Assembly (NCBI RefSeq): GCF_000169435.1
Contig: NZ_AAYB01000003.1
Location: 335,440 to 399,439 of the forward strand
Direction of reading: 5' to 3'
DNA length: 64,000 nt
Origin: Roseobacter sp. CCS2
GTDB lineage: Bacteria; Pseudomonadota; Alphaproteobacteria; Rhodobacterales; Rhodobacteraceae
This document shows positions 8,845 through 17,628 of the stretch, in pieces. The translations under genes and the position numbers were made by a program. The notes beneath the pieces were generated by a model. It saw only the letters and a list, made by a program, of their open reading frames with translations. It made no database searches and was not told where the DNA came from. Each line of letters starts with the position of its first letter. Within the stretch, counting starts at the first letter, position 1.

Positions 8845-10119
8845 ATGAGCGCGCAATCAAGGCAAGTCAGCAAACGGCGTGTATTTCATATTCCTGGCTA
8901 TGATCCGATGCCGCCTCGGCGCTACCGCGAGCTTTATCGCACCGAAGGGGCCGCGCAGTCTAAGATCAGCGGTTATGAAGTTGGGGTCAAGGCTGACAGG
9001 TCAGACAATACTTTTCGTTGGACCGTTGGCGCGCGCATTGACGGACAATCCGTGTTGACGCAAGTTGATGTGCTGGTCTGGGCCGATATCGTGCGTGACA
9101 GCATGGCGCAATCGATCCCCGCAACCTATTGGCAATTGGTGCAGACCGCATGGACCTATATCAGCACCGGCACCTTGCGCCGCCTGATGTGGATGCGCAA
9201 AGGGCCTGTGATTGCAGCCCTTTATCCTGTGGTCATGTTGCTGGGACAATTGATTTTGGCACTTGTTGCGGGGTCGTTGATCGGGGGGTGGACGCAGGGT
9301 TTGATCATGGCCGCACTGGATTTGATCGGCGTTAGTGACGGCACTTTTTTTGATGCAACGGCGTGGATCGCTTGGGGGATCAATTGGGCGCTGTTCATTG
9401 GCATCATTGTCGCCGTGCTACGCTGGTGCAAGGCGCGGGATAACAAGCTTTTTGCCTATTATTTGATGCATGACTACGCCTATTCGGCACAAAAGCGCGG
9501 TGCAAATCCGCCAGAGTTGGAAGACCGCATGAAAACCTTCGGCGCGATCATTGCAGATGCATTGGCCATGGACGGTGATGAAGTGTTGATCGTTGGGCAT
9601 TCATCAGGCGCGCATCTGGCAGTATCAATAATTGCCGATCTTGTGCGTGGTGGGCACGTGCGTGCGGATGGACCGAAATTGGCATTCCTGTCATTGGGGC
9701 AGGTTGTGCCTATGGTGTCGTTTCTGCCGCGCGCGCGCCGGTTGCGCAGCGATCTGGCGTTCCTGTCAACGCGGGACGATCTGACGTGGGTTGATGTGTC
9801 TGCGCCCGGTGACGGGTGTTGCTTTGCGCTTTGCGATCCTGTGGCGGTGACGGGCGTTGCACCTGATGACCAGCGCTGGCCTTTGGTGATTTCAGCGGCC
9901 TTCACACAAAGCCTGTCACCTGCGCGCTGGAAAGAGCTGCGCTGGCGGTTCTTTCGGCTGCATTTTCAGTATCTGTGCGCCTTTGATCATCCCAAGGACT
10001 ATGATTATTTTCAGATCACGGCGGGGCCACTATTGCTGGCTGATCGTTTTGCCGGGCGCAAACCGTCAGGGTCACGCATTCATGTGCCGGTATCCAAATA
10101 CACGTCGCTGATGCCATGA
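8845..10119 (+). CDS. Membrane-anchored alpha/beta-hydrolase-like protein
   Basis: A 424-residue protein. Residues from about 130 to 195 hold two or three hydrophobic spans (LYPVVMLLGQLILALVAGSL, and WIAWGINWALFIGIIVAVL), so a membrane domain precedes the catalytic part. GHSSG at 251-255 is a nucleophile elbow with Ser253 as the likely catalytic Ser, following a beta strand (VLIVG). Substrate is unknown; a lipase or esterase role is inferred from the elbow only. Its stop overlaps the start of the cytochrome P450 gene (ATGA at 10116-10119), so the two are translationally coupled and may act on the same lipophilic substrate. Confidence 0.7.
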   Translation: MSAQSRQVSKRRVFHIPGYDPMPPRRYRELYRTEGAAQSKISGYEVGVKADRSDNTFRWTVGARIDGQSVLTQVDVLVWADIVRDSMAQSIPATYWQLVQTAWTYISTGTLRRLMWMRKGPVIAALYPVVMLLGQLILALVAGSLIGGWTQGLIMAALDLIGVSDGTFFDATAWIAWGINWALFIGIIVAVLRWCKARDNKLFAYYLMHDYAYSAQKRGANPPELEDRMKTFGAIIADALAMDGDEVLIVGHSSGAHLAVSIIADLVRGGHVRADGPKLAFLSLGQVVPMVSFLPRARRLRSDLAFLSTRDDLTWVDVSAPGDGCCFALCDPVAVTGVAPDDQRWPLVISAAFTQSLSPARWKELRWRFFRLHFQYLCAFDHPKDYDYFQITAGPLLLADRFAGRKPSGSRIHVPVSKYTSLMP

Positions 10120-11471
10120 TATCGCGGCCACCCAAGCCACCATCGCGACCTGATAAGGTTTCGCTTTGGCGTTACATGCGGCTGTTTCGCAAGGACATCC
10201 TGTCGGCCCAGCCTGCCAAGCTGTATCGCGCATGGATGGCAGAATTTCGGACGCCATTCTTTCGCAGTTATCTGGTCAATGACCCGGCCTTGATCAAAAA
10301 GGTGTTAACCCAAAACCCGGACGCTTTTCCAAAATCTGATCGGATCGGTGCGGGCCTGCGCCCTTTGCTTGGCAACAGCGTGTTTTTGACCAATGGCGAA
10401 GACTGGAAGCGGCAGCGCCGGATCATTGATCCTGCCTTTGCGGGGGGACGGCTGCACGACACGTACCCCGGCATTTGCGATGCTGCTGCCGCTGGTGTGG
10501 CAAGGCTGGCTGCAAAGGCCGACGATACACCACAAGAGATTGAGGCGATCACCAGTCATATCGCGGCGGATGTTATCTTTCGCACGCTGTTTTCGATCCC
10601 GATTGAGGATGAAACAGCGCAAGAGGTGTTTGAAGCCTTTCGCACATATCAGCGCACACAACCCATTCTGAACCTCGCGGCCTTTGTCCGTGGGCCTGCC
10701 TGGATGCCCCGCTTTTTTCGGTCAAGAACCCGATCGACTGCACGGCAAATCCGCACGCTGATTACCAAACTCACGCAGGATCGGTTGGATCTTATCGCGA
10801 CAGGGGACGCGCCTGATGATCTGGCGACCAAGATATTGACCACAAAGGATCCTGTGACCGGCCAAACCTTTACCCTTGATGAAATGGTTGATCAGGTCGC
10901 GATCTTTTTTCTGGCAGGTCATGAAACAAGCGCCTCGGCCTTGGCATGGGCGCTTTATCTGTTGGCCACACATCCCGCGTGGCAAGAGGCCGTTGCCCAA
11001 GAGGCCGCATCTTTCAGCGGCGCATTTGGCGATTTGTCCAATTTAAAGCAGACGCGCGATGTGTTTCGCGAAACACTCAGGCTATATCCCCCGGTCCCTA
11101 TGATGGTGCGCGAGGCCACAGAGGCCGAAACTTTTCGTGGACGTCAGGTAAGGCCGGGGTCGCAGGTGGTTTTGTCGCCATGGCATCTGCACCGGCACAC
11201 CCGCCTGTGGGACAATCCAGATGGCTTTGATCCGTCACGGTGGGAGACTGAAAATGGGAAGACCTGCGCGCGCGATGCTTACATGCCATTCTCTGCCGGG
11301 CCGCGGATTTGCTCTGGCGCGGGTTTTGCTTTGATCGAAGGGACGGTTGTTCTGGCACATTTGCTTGCGCATTACGCGTTTGCCCCCGTGGAAGGGCGTG
11401 ACCCAGTGCCAGTCGCCCATCTAACTGTGCGCGCAGAGGATGGCATATGGCTTCGAATCGCGCCGCGTTAA
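10116..11471 (+). CDS. Cytochrome P450
   Basis: Haem-thiolate monooxygenase of 451 residues. The I-helix oxygen-binding motif AGHETSA starts at residue 267, the K-helix ExxR is ETLR (Glu319-Arg322), and the haem-binding loop FSAGPRICSG has the proximal Cys399. There is no signal peptide or N-terminal anchor, so it is soluble, and it needs separate redox partners, none of which is nearby. It is coupled to the upstream hydrolase-like gene. The I-helix and loop resemble the CYP102/CYP4-like group often linked to fatty-acid or alkane hydroxylation, but substrate cannot be assigned. Confidence 0.93.
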   Translation: MISRPPKPPSRPDKVSLWRYMRLFRKDILSAQPAKLYRAWMAEFRTPFFRSYLVNDPALIKKVLTQNPDAFPKSDRIGAGLRPLLGNSVFLTNGEDWKRQRRIIDPAFAGGRLHDTYPGICDAAAAGVARLAAKADDTPQEIEAITSHIAADVIFRTLFSIPIEDETAQEVFEAFRTYQRTQPILNLAAFVRGPAWMPRFFRSRTRSTARQIRTLITKLTQDRLDLIATGDAPDDLATKILTTKDPVTGQTFTLDEMVDQVAIFFLAGHETSASALAWALYLLATHPAWQEAVAQEAASFSGAFGDLSNLKQTRDVFRETLRLYPPVPMMVREATEAETFRGRQVRPGSQVVLSPWHLHRHTRLWDNPDGFDPSRWETENGKTCARDAYMPFSAGPRICSGAGFALIEGTVVLAHLLAHYAFAPVEGRDPVPVAHLTVRAEDGIWLRIAPR

Positions 11472-11715
11472 CCTGATTCTGTTTCTGATATGCCTACAGA
11501 ACAGGCGTTAACCTTTGAAAATGGCATAAGTAGAAACACAAATGTGGCAGGTTTGCGTAACATTTTTACTACTACTTAAGCGTTAACATAACAAAAACAG
11601 ATACTTAGATGGTAGTGGCCCCGTTTAACTAAAAATGGCGGAATTGCACGGTTGCCTGAATTATGTCATACCTACATTAACAACTTAGATGTTCACCCAT
11701 TGAGGCTTTCGTTAC

Positions 11716-11961
11716 ATGACAATTTCTCTGCCAGGATCGTCACGAAAAGGGCTTACAGGTCTTTTTAAACGCAAGACTGACGATAAAAAGGGGCGGGCGG
11801 TATCTAAGAAAAAACTGGGCGGTTCGGATATTGCCAAGTTGTTTGACAAAGACGTGCGCACAGCCAAGGCAGTGAAGCCAGCAAAGCTGAGCGAGACAGA
11901 GATTAACGCAAGCGAACAGTTGACCAACTTGCGCGGGGCGCTTTATTCGTCGGATAAGTGA
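11716..11961 (+). CDS. Hypothetical basic protein, 81 residues
   Basis: Not recognised. The N-terminal half is Lys/Arg-rich (KRKTDDKKGRAVSKKKLGG), followed by a probable helix (SEINASEQLTNLRGAL-like end). It follows a 244-bp AT-rich stretch that would be its promoter region and overlaps the convergent RHH gene by 19 bp at the 3' end. The ribosome site is weak. Coding status is supported by ordinary codon use and by the lack of any other gene in the interval. Confidence 0.5.
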   Translation: MTISLPGSSRKGLTGLFKRKTDDKKGRAVSKKKLGGSDIAKLFDKDVRTAKAVKPAKLSETEINASEQLTNLRGALYSSDK

Positions 11962-12179
11962 GTGTTCGCCAACGCGCGTTCTAAAACAAATACCCGCATT
12001 GCAGACGCAAGCCCGAGGTCACCTCGGGCTTCATCTATTTTTGCCGCCAGCCCGTTGATCGTTTCACCGTCAGACGCCGCATAATCGCGAAATGCATCCC
12101 AAAAGATATCTTCCAGTGACACGCTAGTCCGGTGGCCACGCAATGTAAGTGAGCGTTTGACAGGGCGGCGTTGGGGCAT
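11943..12179 (-). CDS. Ribbon-helix-helix domain protein (RHH_4 type)
   Basis: A 78-residue protein. SLTLRGHRTSVSLEDIFWDAF shows the beta strand of an RHH fold followed by a helix, the arrangement of the RHH_4 family found widely next to fumC in Rhodobacterales. ATG 12179 is the start; the TTG before it is less likely. The start overlaps the DUF4169 stop by one base (TGATG), so it is the third gene of fumC-DUF4169-RHH. A DNA-binding role is inferred from the fold. Confidence 0.8.
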   Translation of the reverse strand: MPQRRPVKRSLTLRGHRTSVSLEDIFWDAFRDYAASDGETINGLAAKIDEARGDLGLASAMRVFVLERALANTHLSDE

Positions 12180-12355
12180 CAATCGTCTTCGAACTTCAAC
12201 TGAGCAAGCCGATCACTTGCTTGTTTGGCTTGTGTTGCATCAAGTACTTTTTCAGCCTTGGTGCGGCCAAAGCGGACAGCATTTTCATCCGCCTTGGCTT
12301 TTGCTTCGGCCCGTGACCTGGCCTTGCGTGCTTGGTTCAGATTGACCGGTTTCAT
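12179..12355 (-). CDS. DUF4169 family small protein, 58 residues
   Basis: Very short gene between fumC and the RHH gene. The protein starts [20 protein letters not shown] and ends AQLKFEDD; nearly all of it is predicted charged helix, Ala/Lys/Arg-rich, matching DUF4169. The start codon overlaps the fumC stop (ATGA at 12352-12355) and the stop overlaps the RHH start by one base. This tight packing supports a real, co-translated gene. Function is unknown. Confidence 0.8.
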   Translation of the reverse strand: MKPVNLNQARKARSRAEAKAKADENAVRFGRTKAEKVLDATQAKQASDRLAQLKFEDD

Positions 12356-13743
12356 TTCGGGCCGATCATATCCTCTGGGCGCACGACCTTGTCAAACGTC
12401 GCCTCATCCACAAAGCCTAGTTTGATGGCCTCTTCTTTCAGCGTGGTGCCGTTCTTATGCGCGGTTTTGGCCACCGTCGTTGCATTGTCATAGCCGATGG
12501 TCGGCGCGAGGGCTGTCACGAGCATCAGGGATTCGCGCATCAGTTTTTCGATCCGGGTTTCATCCGCCTTGATGCCTTGCACGCAATTGTCGGTGAAAGT
12601 AACCGATGCGTCGCCCAAAAGCTGCATAGATTGCAACACGTTATAAGCCATCATTGGTTTCATCACGTTCAGTTCAAAATGCCCCTGAGAGCCCGCAAAG
12701 CCGACAGCGGCATCGTTGCCCATGACATGGGCGCAAACCTGCGTCAGGGCTTCAACCTGTGTCGGGTTTACCTTGCCCGGCATGATAGACGAACCGGGTT
12801 CATTTTCAGGTAACATCAATTCACCCAGACCGCAGCGCGGGCCAGAGCCCAACATGCGGATATCGGCAGCGATTTTGTAAAGGCTGGCGGCCACTGTTTT
12901 GAGTGCGCCTGACATTTCAACCAATGCATCATGCGCTGCGAGCGCTTCGAATTTGTTTGGCGCAGTCACAAAAGGCAAACCTGTAATTTCTGCCATATTG
13001 GCCGCCACTGTTTCGCCCCAGCCTTTGGGTGTGTTCAAACCTGTGCCGACAGCCGTGCCACCTTGGGCCAATTCATAGATGGCGGGCAGGGCCGCCTTGA
13101 TCCGGCGGATGCCCATGGCGACTTGATGGGTGTAGCCGGAAAATTCCTGCCCCAATGTCAGGGGTGTCGCATCCATCGTATGCGTGCGGCCGATTTTGAT
13201 GATGTCGTTGAATGCGGCCTGCTTTTGTTCAAGTGCAGCGTGCAGCTTGGCCAGACCGGGCAGCAGCACATCATGCGCCGTCATCGCCACAGCGATGTGC
13301 ATGGCGGTTGGGAATGTATCGTTGGATGATTGGCCCATGTTGCAGTGATCATTGGGGTGCACCGGATCTTTTGATCCGATAGTGCCGCCCAACATCTCGA
13401 TCGCGCGGTTCGAGATGACCTCGTTGGCATTCATGTTGGATTGCGTGCCAGAACCGGTTTGCCAAACGACCAGCGGAAAGTGATCATCCAGTTTGCCTGC
13501 AACCACTTCGGCCGCGGCTGCAATGATCGCGTCGGCACGTTCTGCGTCCAGTTTGCCGCGCTCTTTGTTCGCCATGGCACAGGCTTGCTTGATCGCGCCC
13601 AAGCCGCGCACAATTGCCACCGGTTGCTTTTCCCAACCAATGGGAAAGTTCATGATTGAACGCTGGGTTTGCGCCCCCCAATACCGGTCGCTGGGGACCT
13701 CCAACGGGCCAAAACTGTCGGTTTCTGTGCGTGTGTCGGTCAT
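12352..13743 (-). CDS. fumC: Class II fumarate hydratase
   Basis: Iron-independent fumarase of 463 residues interconverting fumarate and malate in the TCA cycle. The N-terminus [21 protein letters not shown] is typical (split here only by length), [12 protein letters not shown] and [16 protein letters not shown] are active-site regions, and [15 protein letters not shown] is the fumarase/aspartase superfamily signature loop. ATG 13743 is preceded by AAGGGGATCACC. It heads an operon with the DUF4169 and RHH genes. Confidence 0.96.
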   Translation of the reverse strand: MTDTRTETDSFGPLEVPSDRYWGAQTQRSIMNFPIGWEKQPVAIVRGLGAIKQACAMANKERGKLDAERADAIIAAAAEVVAGKLDDHFPLVVWQTGSGTQSNMNANEVISNRAIEMLGGTIGSKDPVHPNDHCNMGQSSNDTFPTAMHIAVAMTAHDVLLPGLAKLHAALEQKQAAFNDIIKIGRTHTMDATPLTLGQEFSGYTHQVAMGIRRIKAALPAIYELAQGGTAVGTGLNTPKGWGETVAANMAEITGLPFVTAPNKFEALAAHDALVEMSGALKTVAASLYKIAADIRMLGSGPRCGLGELMLPENEPGSSIMPGKVNPTQVEALTQVCAHVMGNDAAVGFAGSQGHFELNVMKPMMAYNVLQSMQLLGDASVTFTDNCVQGIKADETRIEKLMRESLMLVTALAPTIGYDNATTVAKTAHKNGTTLKEEAIKLGFVDEATFDKVVRPEDMIGPK

Positions 13744-13828
13744 GGTGATCCCCTTAGGCTAAGTCGCATTGACCTATAGGCAGCGGGGGGGCAAATCGCA
13801 ATATCGCAAGGGGGGCAGTTTGCTGTAA

Positions 13829-14308
13829 TTACTTGCGGAATTGATCCAGACTGACGACATCGGCCTCTTTCGGGGCGTCGTTGGCATCCTCAGGCTCGAC
13901 CATTTCGTCCATCGGCGCTTCTTCGACGTCAGACATGGCTGTGTCTTCATCTTCGTCCTGCGTTTCAAAGCGCAGCCCGAACTCAACCGACGGATCAACA
14001 AACGTTTTGATGGCGTCATACGGAATATAAAGCGTTTCGGGATTGTCGCCAAAGTTCAGCGAGATCGTAAAACCTTCGTTCGTGACCTCAAGATTATCGA
14101 ACCAATGCTGGATCACCACCGTCATTTCGCCCGGATAACGGTCTGATAGCCAGTCCGCAATTTCCACGTCCGGGTGCATGGTGTCGAAGGTCACAAAAAA
14201 ATGGTGTTGCCCCGGCAAGCCATCTTTTTGCACATCTGTCAGCACTTCCTGAATAAGACCACGCATCGCGCGGTGCATCAGATTTCCATAGTCAATCGTG
14301 CTGGTCAC
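13829..14308 (-). CDS. sspB: SspB-type ClpXP adaptor (stringent starvation protein B family)
   Basis: Alphaproteobacterial SspB adaptor, 159 residues, which tethers ssrA-tagged proteins and other substrates to ClpXP. The GTG at 14308 gives the family N-terminus TSTIDYGNLMHRAMRGLIQE and has a GGGGAG ribosome site; upstream extensions in this frame run into the chrA region. The folded domain occupies about 1-115 (HHFFVTFDT, YPGEMTVVIQHWFDNLEV, ISLNFGD, LYIPYDAI), and an acidic linker ends in a short tail (ADVVSLDQFRK) that would dock on ClpX. The tmRNA that writes the tag lies 3 kb away on the same strand. Confidence 0.9.
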   Translation of the reverse strand: MTSTIDYGNLMHRAMRGLIQEVLTDVQKDGLPGQHHFFVTFDTMHPDVEIADWLSDRYPGEMTVVIQHWFDNLEVTNEGFTISLNFGDNPETLYIPYDAIKTFVDPSVEFGLRFETQDEDEDTAMSDVEEAPMDEMVEPEDANDAPKEADVVSLDQFRK

Positions 14309-14373
14309 AGTGCAAATCTCCCCGTCGTGTAACACTACCATAAGGGATTCGATGGTGGTTGAAAGGGGGCGCG

Positions 14374-15627
14374 TCAGATCGCGCCGGTTGCGGCGGATGC
14401 ACCAAGGCTGAGTACTGCCGAGATAAGCAAGACAAGCGGCAAAGGCCAATGACGCCACAGCAAGAGTGCCGCGGTAATGATAGCCAAACCCATCGCAAGC
14501 GGTTGTGCGGATGTCAGGTTTGGCAGGATCGTCTGAACTGGCCCGAATGAAATGGCGCTGACTTTCGCGAAGAAGACATGCAGCGCAAACCACAGTGACA
14601 GGTTGGCGATGACACCCACAACCGCCGCCGTGATCCCAGCAAGTGCGCCGCGCAATCGGGGCCGCCCATCCAGCCAATCAATCAGGGGGGCGCCTGCGAA
14701 TATCCAGATAAAACAAGGCACAAACGTCACCCAGAGTGTCAACGCCCCAGCGATCAGCGCCATCATAACGCCGCCCTCGGCCATACCCGCGATCATACCG
14801 ACAAACTGGGTGACAAGGATCAATGGACCAGGCGTTGTTTCCGCCAATCCCAGCGCATCCATCATTTGCGGGGTCGATAGCCACCCGTAAGAGACCACGA
14901 CCTCTTGCGTCATATAGGCCAGTACGGCGTAGGCCCCGCCAAAAGTTACCACTGCAAGGGTCGAAAAGAAAACGCCGATATCAAGAAGGAAGCCGTTATC
15001 AGTGAGCGCGATTGGCAGAAAAGGTGCGGCCCAGATCAGTGCGCCAATTCCCAAAATGCGCAGACTACGCCGCAAGTTTCCCGGTAGGGGCTGATGCTGT
15101 GTCGCCGCACCTTGCGGGCCGATGGCACCGATCACCGCCGCGCCCAGAATGATCAGCGGAAACGGCAGGGCAAAGAAGAACAGTGCGATGAAAGCACCCA
15201 ACGCAAGCAGCATATGTTCCCTTTTCATCAAGGCACGTTTCGCAATCTTGATCAGCGCTTCGATGACGATGATCACGACAGTCGCTTTAACGCCCAGAAA
15301 CAGCGCTTGCACCACGGGCAAGTTGCCATAGGCCCCGTATGCGAGGGCTAGCGCCATAATCACCACCGCGCCGGGCAATACAAACAGCCCACCACCGATC
15401 AAACCGCCGACAATGCCTTGCCGTTTCCAGCCAGCGTAGGTTGCCAGTTGCATAGCCTCTGGTCCGGGCAAAAGCATGCAAAAGGACAAGGCGCGCAGGA
15501 ACTGATCCTCGGATAGCCAGTCGCGGTTTTCGACCAGTTCTTTGTGCATCAAGGCGATCTGTGCGGCGGGACCGCCAAAGGACAGCAGCCCGATACGCCC
15601 AAAGACGCGGATCAATTCGCCGGTCAT
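14374..15627 (-). CDS. chrA: Chromate transporter ChrA
   Basis: Inner-membrane chromate efflux protein of 417 residues with about ten to twelve TM spans and two homologous halves. The first half carries LSFGGPAAQIALMHKELV and CMLLPGPEAMQLATYAGW, and the second half VTFGGAYAVLAYMTQEVV and TTPGPLILVTQFVGMIAG, the paired FGGP/PGP motifs of CHR proteins. ATG 15627 overlaps the stop of the upstream chrB-like gene (ATGA). Confidence 0.93.
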   Translation of the reverse strand: MTGELIRVFGRIGLLSFGGPAAQIALMHKELVENRDWLSEDQFLRALSFCMLLPGPEAMQLATYAGWKRQGIVGGLIGGGLFVLPGAVVIMALALAYGAYGNLPVVQALFLGVKATVVIIVIEALIKIAKRALMKREHMLLALGAFIALFFFALPFPLIILGAAVIGAIGPQGAATQHQPLPGNLRRSLRILGIGALIWAAPFLPIALTDNGFLLDIGVFFSTLAVVTFGGAYAVLAYMTQEVVVSYGWLSTPQMMDALGLAETTPGPLILVTQFVGMIAGMAEGGVMMALIAGALTLWVTFVPCFIWIFAGAPLIDWLDGRPRLRGALAGITAAVVGVIANLSLWFALHVFFAKVSAISFGPVQTILPNLTSAQPLAMGLAIITAALLLWRHWPLPLVLLISAVLSLGASAATGAI

Positions 15628-16421
15628 GATGTGTGTCCCGCTGGCCAATCGTGGTTTTCGTCCTGTCCATCGCGTGCCCAACGATAAAGCGCATCGTAAA
15701 GCAGCATTCCCGCATCCAGCTGTGCATTATCTTCACGAAACATACGTGACAATCCAACGGAAACCGCCAATAGACCTGCGGCTTGCGGTGACAGCGTATG
15801 CGCGTTGGTGTCGGCTGCGCGCACGATCGTGGCAAGGGCCTCAAGCGGTGGGTGACGCAGGCCGAACGCGTCTATCATTGTATCAAAGGTGCAGCCCTCG
15901 CCTTTGTGCCCCCAAATGCCAACTTCCATATCAAAGGGGATAGCCCCAAAGCGGTCTGCGACATCCGCGACTGTTGCTGGCGGGACGAACATAAATTCGG
16001 CAGATGGATCGACGAAGCGGCGGATCAGCCAAGGGCAGGCGATGCGGTCAATCTTGGGGCGATGACGGGTAACCCATAATGTGCCGGGGATGGCCAGCGC
16101 GGGTACACGGGGTAATTGGGCGTCGCGCCATGCATGGTTGCCGCCGGCAAGCACCTGCGCGCCGATCCCAGCTGCACGCAGCCTTGCGGCAACGCCATGC
16201 GATAGCTTGGCCCCCTTTTGGCAAATCACAACAGTGTCGCGCCCCCTGATACGCTCTTTCAGCCGTGGCAAATCGGCGTGTGGATGCCGGAACGCTGTCG
16301 GAACAAGATGCGGGTCATTGTCAAAGTCGGCATCAATGCAGACGTCAACAATTGCGGGACATTGCGGCGTTCCGATCAGCCGCATCAGGTTTGCAGGGGA
16401 AATTTCGTTGAAGGCAGCCAT
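15624..16421 (-). CDS. chrB: Rhodanese-ChrB fusion, chromate resistance protein
   Basis: A 265-residue protein. An N-terminal rhodanese-like domain covers about 1-105 (AIVDVCIDADFD, VVICQKGAKLSHGVAARLRAAG; the active-site loop has CQKGAKL). A ChrB C-terminal domain covers about 110-255 (WVTRHRPKIDRIACPWLIRRFVD, EFMFV, FDMEVGIWGHKGEGCTFD). It ends four bases into chrA, so it is the first gene of a chromate-resistance pair. ChrB-type proteins act as chromate-responsive regulators or resistance factors; with a rhodanese instead of a winged-helix N-terminus, an enzymatic or redox role is the more likely inference. Confidence 0.88.
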   Translation of the reverse strand: MAAFNEISPANLMRLIGTPQCPAIVDVCIDADFDNDPHLVPTAFRHPHADLPRLKERIRGRDTVVICQKGAKLSHGVAARLRAAGIGAQVLAGGNHAWRDAQLPRVPALAIPGTLWVTRHRPKIDRIACPWLIRRFVDPSAEFMFVPPATVADVADRFGAIPFDMEVGIWGHKGEGCTFDTMIDAFGLRHPPLEALATIVRAADTNAHTLSPQAAGLLAVSVGLSRMFREDNAQLDAGMLLYDALYRWARDGQDENHDWPAGHTS

Positions 16422-16532
16422 CGTGCATCCTTTCTGAAGGTGTCAGTGGATGCGATGCTTTGGCCGGGGCCTTACGGGGTGTTCGCGGACCCCAGACCTT
16501 ATTGGTGAAAGATTGCGCGGTATCCGTCAACC

Positions 16533-17183
16533 CTAACCAAAGATACGGCTGATCTCGCGCAGGATCTTGGCCTTGATGGTTTGCGGGTATTCGCGGTGCG
16601 TGCGTGCGGTCATCACAAAGCCGTCGCGGGTGATCACGGCACCGCGGAAAAAGTTTGTGATTGCCAGCCCCATCGATTCAATCGCGATGCCGTTAATGGT
16701 CACACCAGCGCGTTCTGCTGCGTTGCGGGCGGCGCGGGTATCTGACCCGCCGTTGGGTGTGCCGTCACCTGACACATCGATGACCCGGCGTTCGCACTCC
16801 GCGACCTGATCAAACAGACCGAGTGAGAAATAGATCGCCTCGGCAGGGGCCGTGTCGGACAACACAAAGGCGCGCTCCATCCGACGGGATTTTTGTGCGA
16901 AGGCTTCGACGTCCAGTGCCGTGCGCATTTGCGTCCATGGGATAGACACAGTTTGCCTGTCGACGCCCGACCACTGCACCACCGTCAGATAGTTTTCACC
17001 TGCGACCATGGTCTCAATAATTTCGGGGTCGCGCAGCGCGTCGGCCAGCCCATCTGTCTGCAATCGGTATTCCGCTGAATCGATGGAATTGGACACATCC
17101 ATTGTCAGGACCAACGCGGTCTCACAGGCTTGGACCGCAACAGGAAGTGATGAAAAAAGGGACAGAATAGCAAGTCGTAACAT
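16533..17183 (-). CDS. DUF1194 (von Willebrand factor A-like) secreted protein
   Basis: A 216-residue protein. ATG 17183 gives a signal peptide (MLRLAILSLFSSLPVAVQA, then C) and is preferred to the upstream in-frame start. The mature part opens with ALVLTMDVSNSIDSAEY, a MIDAS-like DxSxS motif, and has IDVSGDGTPNGGSDT and GVTINGIAIE, all typical of the DUF1194 VWA-like family. Expected location is periplasm. Function is not established. Confidence 0.82.
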   Translation of the reverse strand: MLRLAILSLFSSLPVAVQACETALVLTMDVSNSIDSAEYRLQTDGLADALRDPEIIETMVAGENYLTVVQWSGVDRQTVSIPWTQMRTALDVEAFAQKSRRMERAFVLSDTAPAEAIYFSLGLFDQVAECERRVIDVSGDGTPNGGSDTRAARNAAERAGVTINGIAIESMGLAITNFFRGAVITRDGFVMTARTHREYPQTIKAKILREISRIFG

Positions 17184-17256
17184 CAGCTTATCGTGCGCAG
17201 AGCATAAGGCCCAAAGCAAGTCACAAGATCGCGGGTGCGTCACAAAAGTACCGGAT

Positions 17257-17577
17257 GCGGGGTGAAAGTGCAGGTTTCTGTTGCCAGGTACCTGCGAACC
17301 CCGCCCTAGGTCGCAAAACCTAAGGAGTTAAGGTTCGATATTAGGCACAGCTTACGCTGCGACTGCCATCGGTGCATTGTTGTCATTTGCAACTATACAA
17401 TTTGTACCGATAACGGTGGTAACTCACCGAGACAAAGCTTACCCCTTTAGACGTTCGTCGATCCTATTTCGTCCCCATAGCCCCCAAATGAAGGGTGTTT
17501 GGTGGAGACGCCGGGTACCGCCCCCGGGTCCGATCCGCTTATTACGAGCGCGTTTATGTCCATAGTCCCGAAGGACA
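17257..17577 (-). ncRNA. ssrA: Circularly permuted two-piece tmRNA
   Basis: Read on the minus strand, the acceptor piece comes first and ends in CGTCTCC-A-CCA (17510-17500). A 23-nt intervening segment (17499-17477) follows, then the coding piece starting GGGGACG (17476-17470). GGGGACG pairs with CGTCTCC in seven pairs with G-U at the third, the alanine identity element. The T-arm-like stem is CCGGG/CCCGG (17527-17511). The tag frame at 17390-17352 reads ANDNNAPMAVAA then stop, preceded by the conserved TAGTT before the resume codon GCA. A UUCG hairpin (GTCC-TTCG-GGAC, 17576-17565) lies near the 5' end, and a nested hairpin (17257-17304, GCGGGG/CCCCGC around GCAGGT/ACCTGC) near the 3' end. 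Outer limits are approximate. This rescues stalled ribosomes and marks products for ClpXP. Confidence 0.93.
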
Positions 17578-17582
17578 TCCCT

Positions 17583-17611
17583 TAAATAGGCAAGGATGAT
17601 GCGGCACGCAA
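17583..17611 (-). promoter_or_regulatory. Candidate sigma70 promoter of ssrA
   Basis: TTGCGT (17611-17606) and TATTTA (17588-17583) separated by 17 bp, placed just upstream of the tmRNA 5' region. The -10 is a weak match. Confidence 0.45.
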
Positions 17612-17628
17612 GGGGGCGTAGCGCCACC

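Noticed and set aside
11472..11715. AT-rich region with repeated GTTAAC/TTAA motifs, considered as CtrA sites
   Set aside because: Spacings do not fit TTAA-N7-TTAA; only the promoter region of the small basic protein gene is likely.
13829..14677. Long version of the sspB frame starting at 14677
   Set aside because: The extra 123 residues lie antisense to nothing conserved and inside chrA; the GTG at 14308 gives the family N-terminus with a ribosome site.
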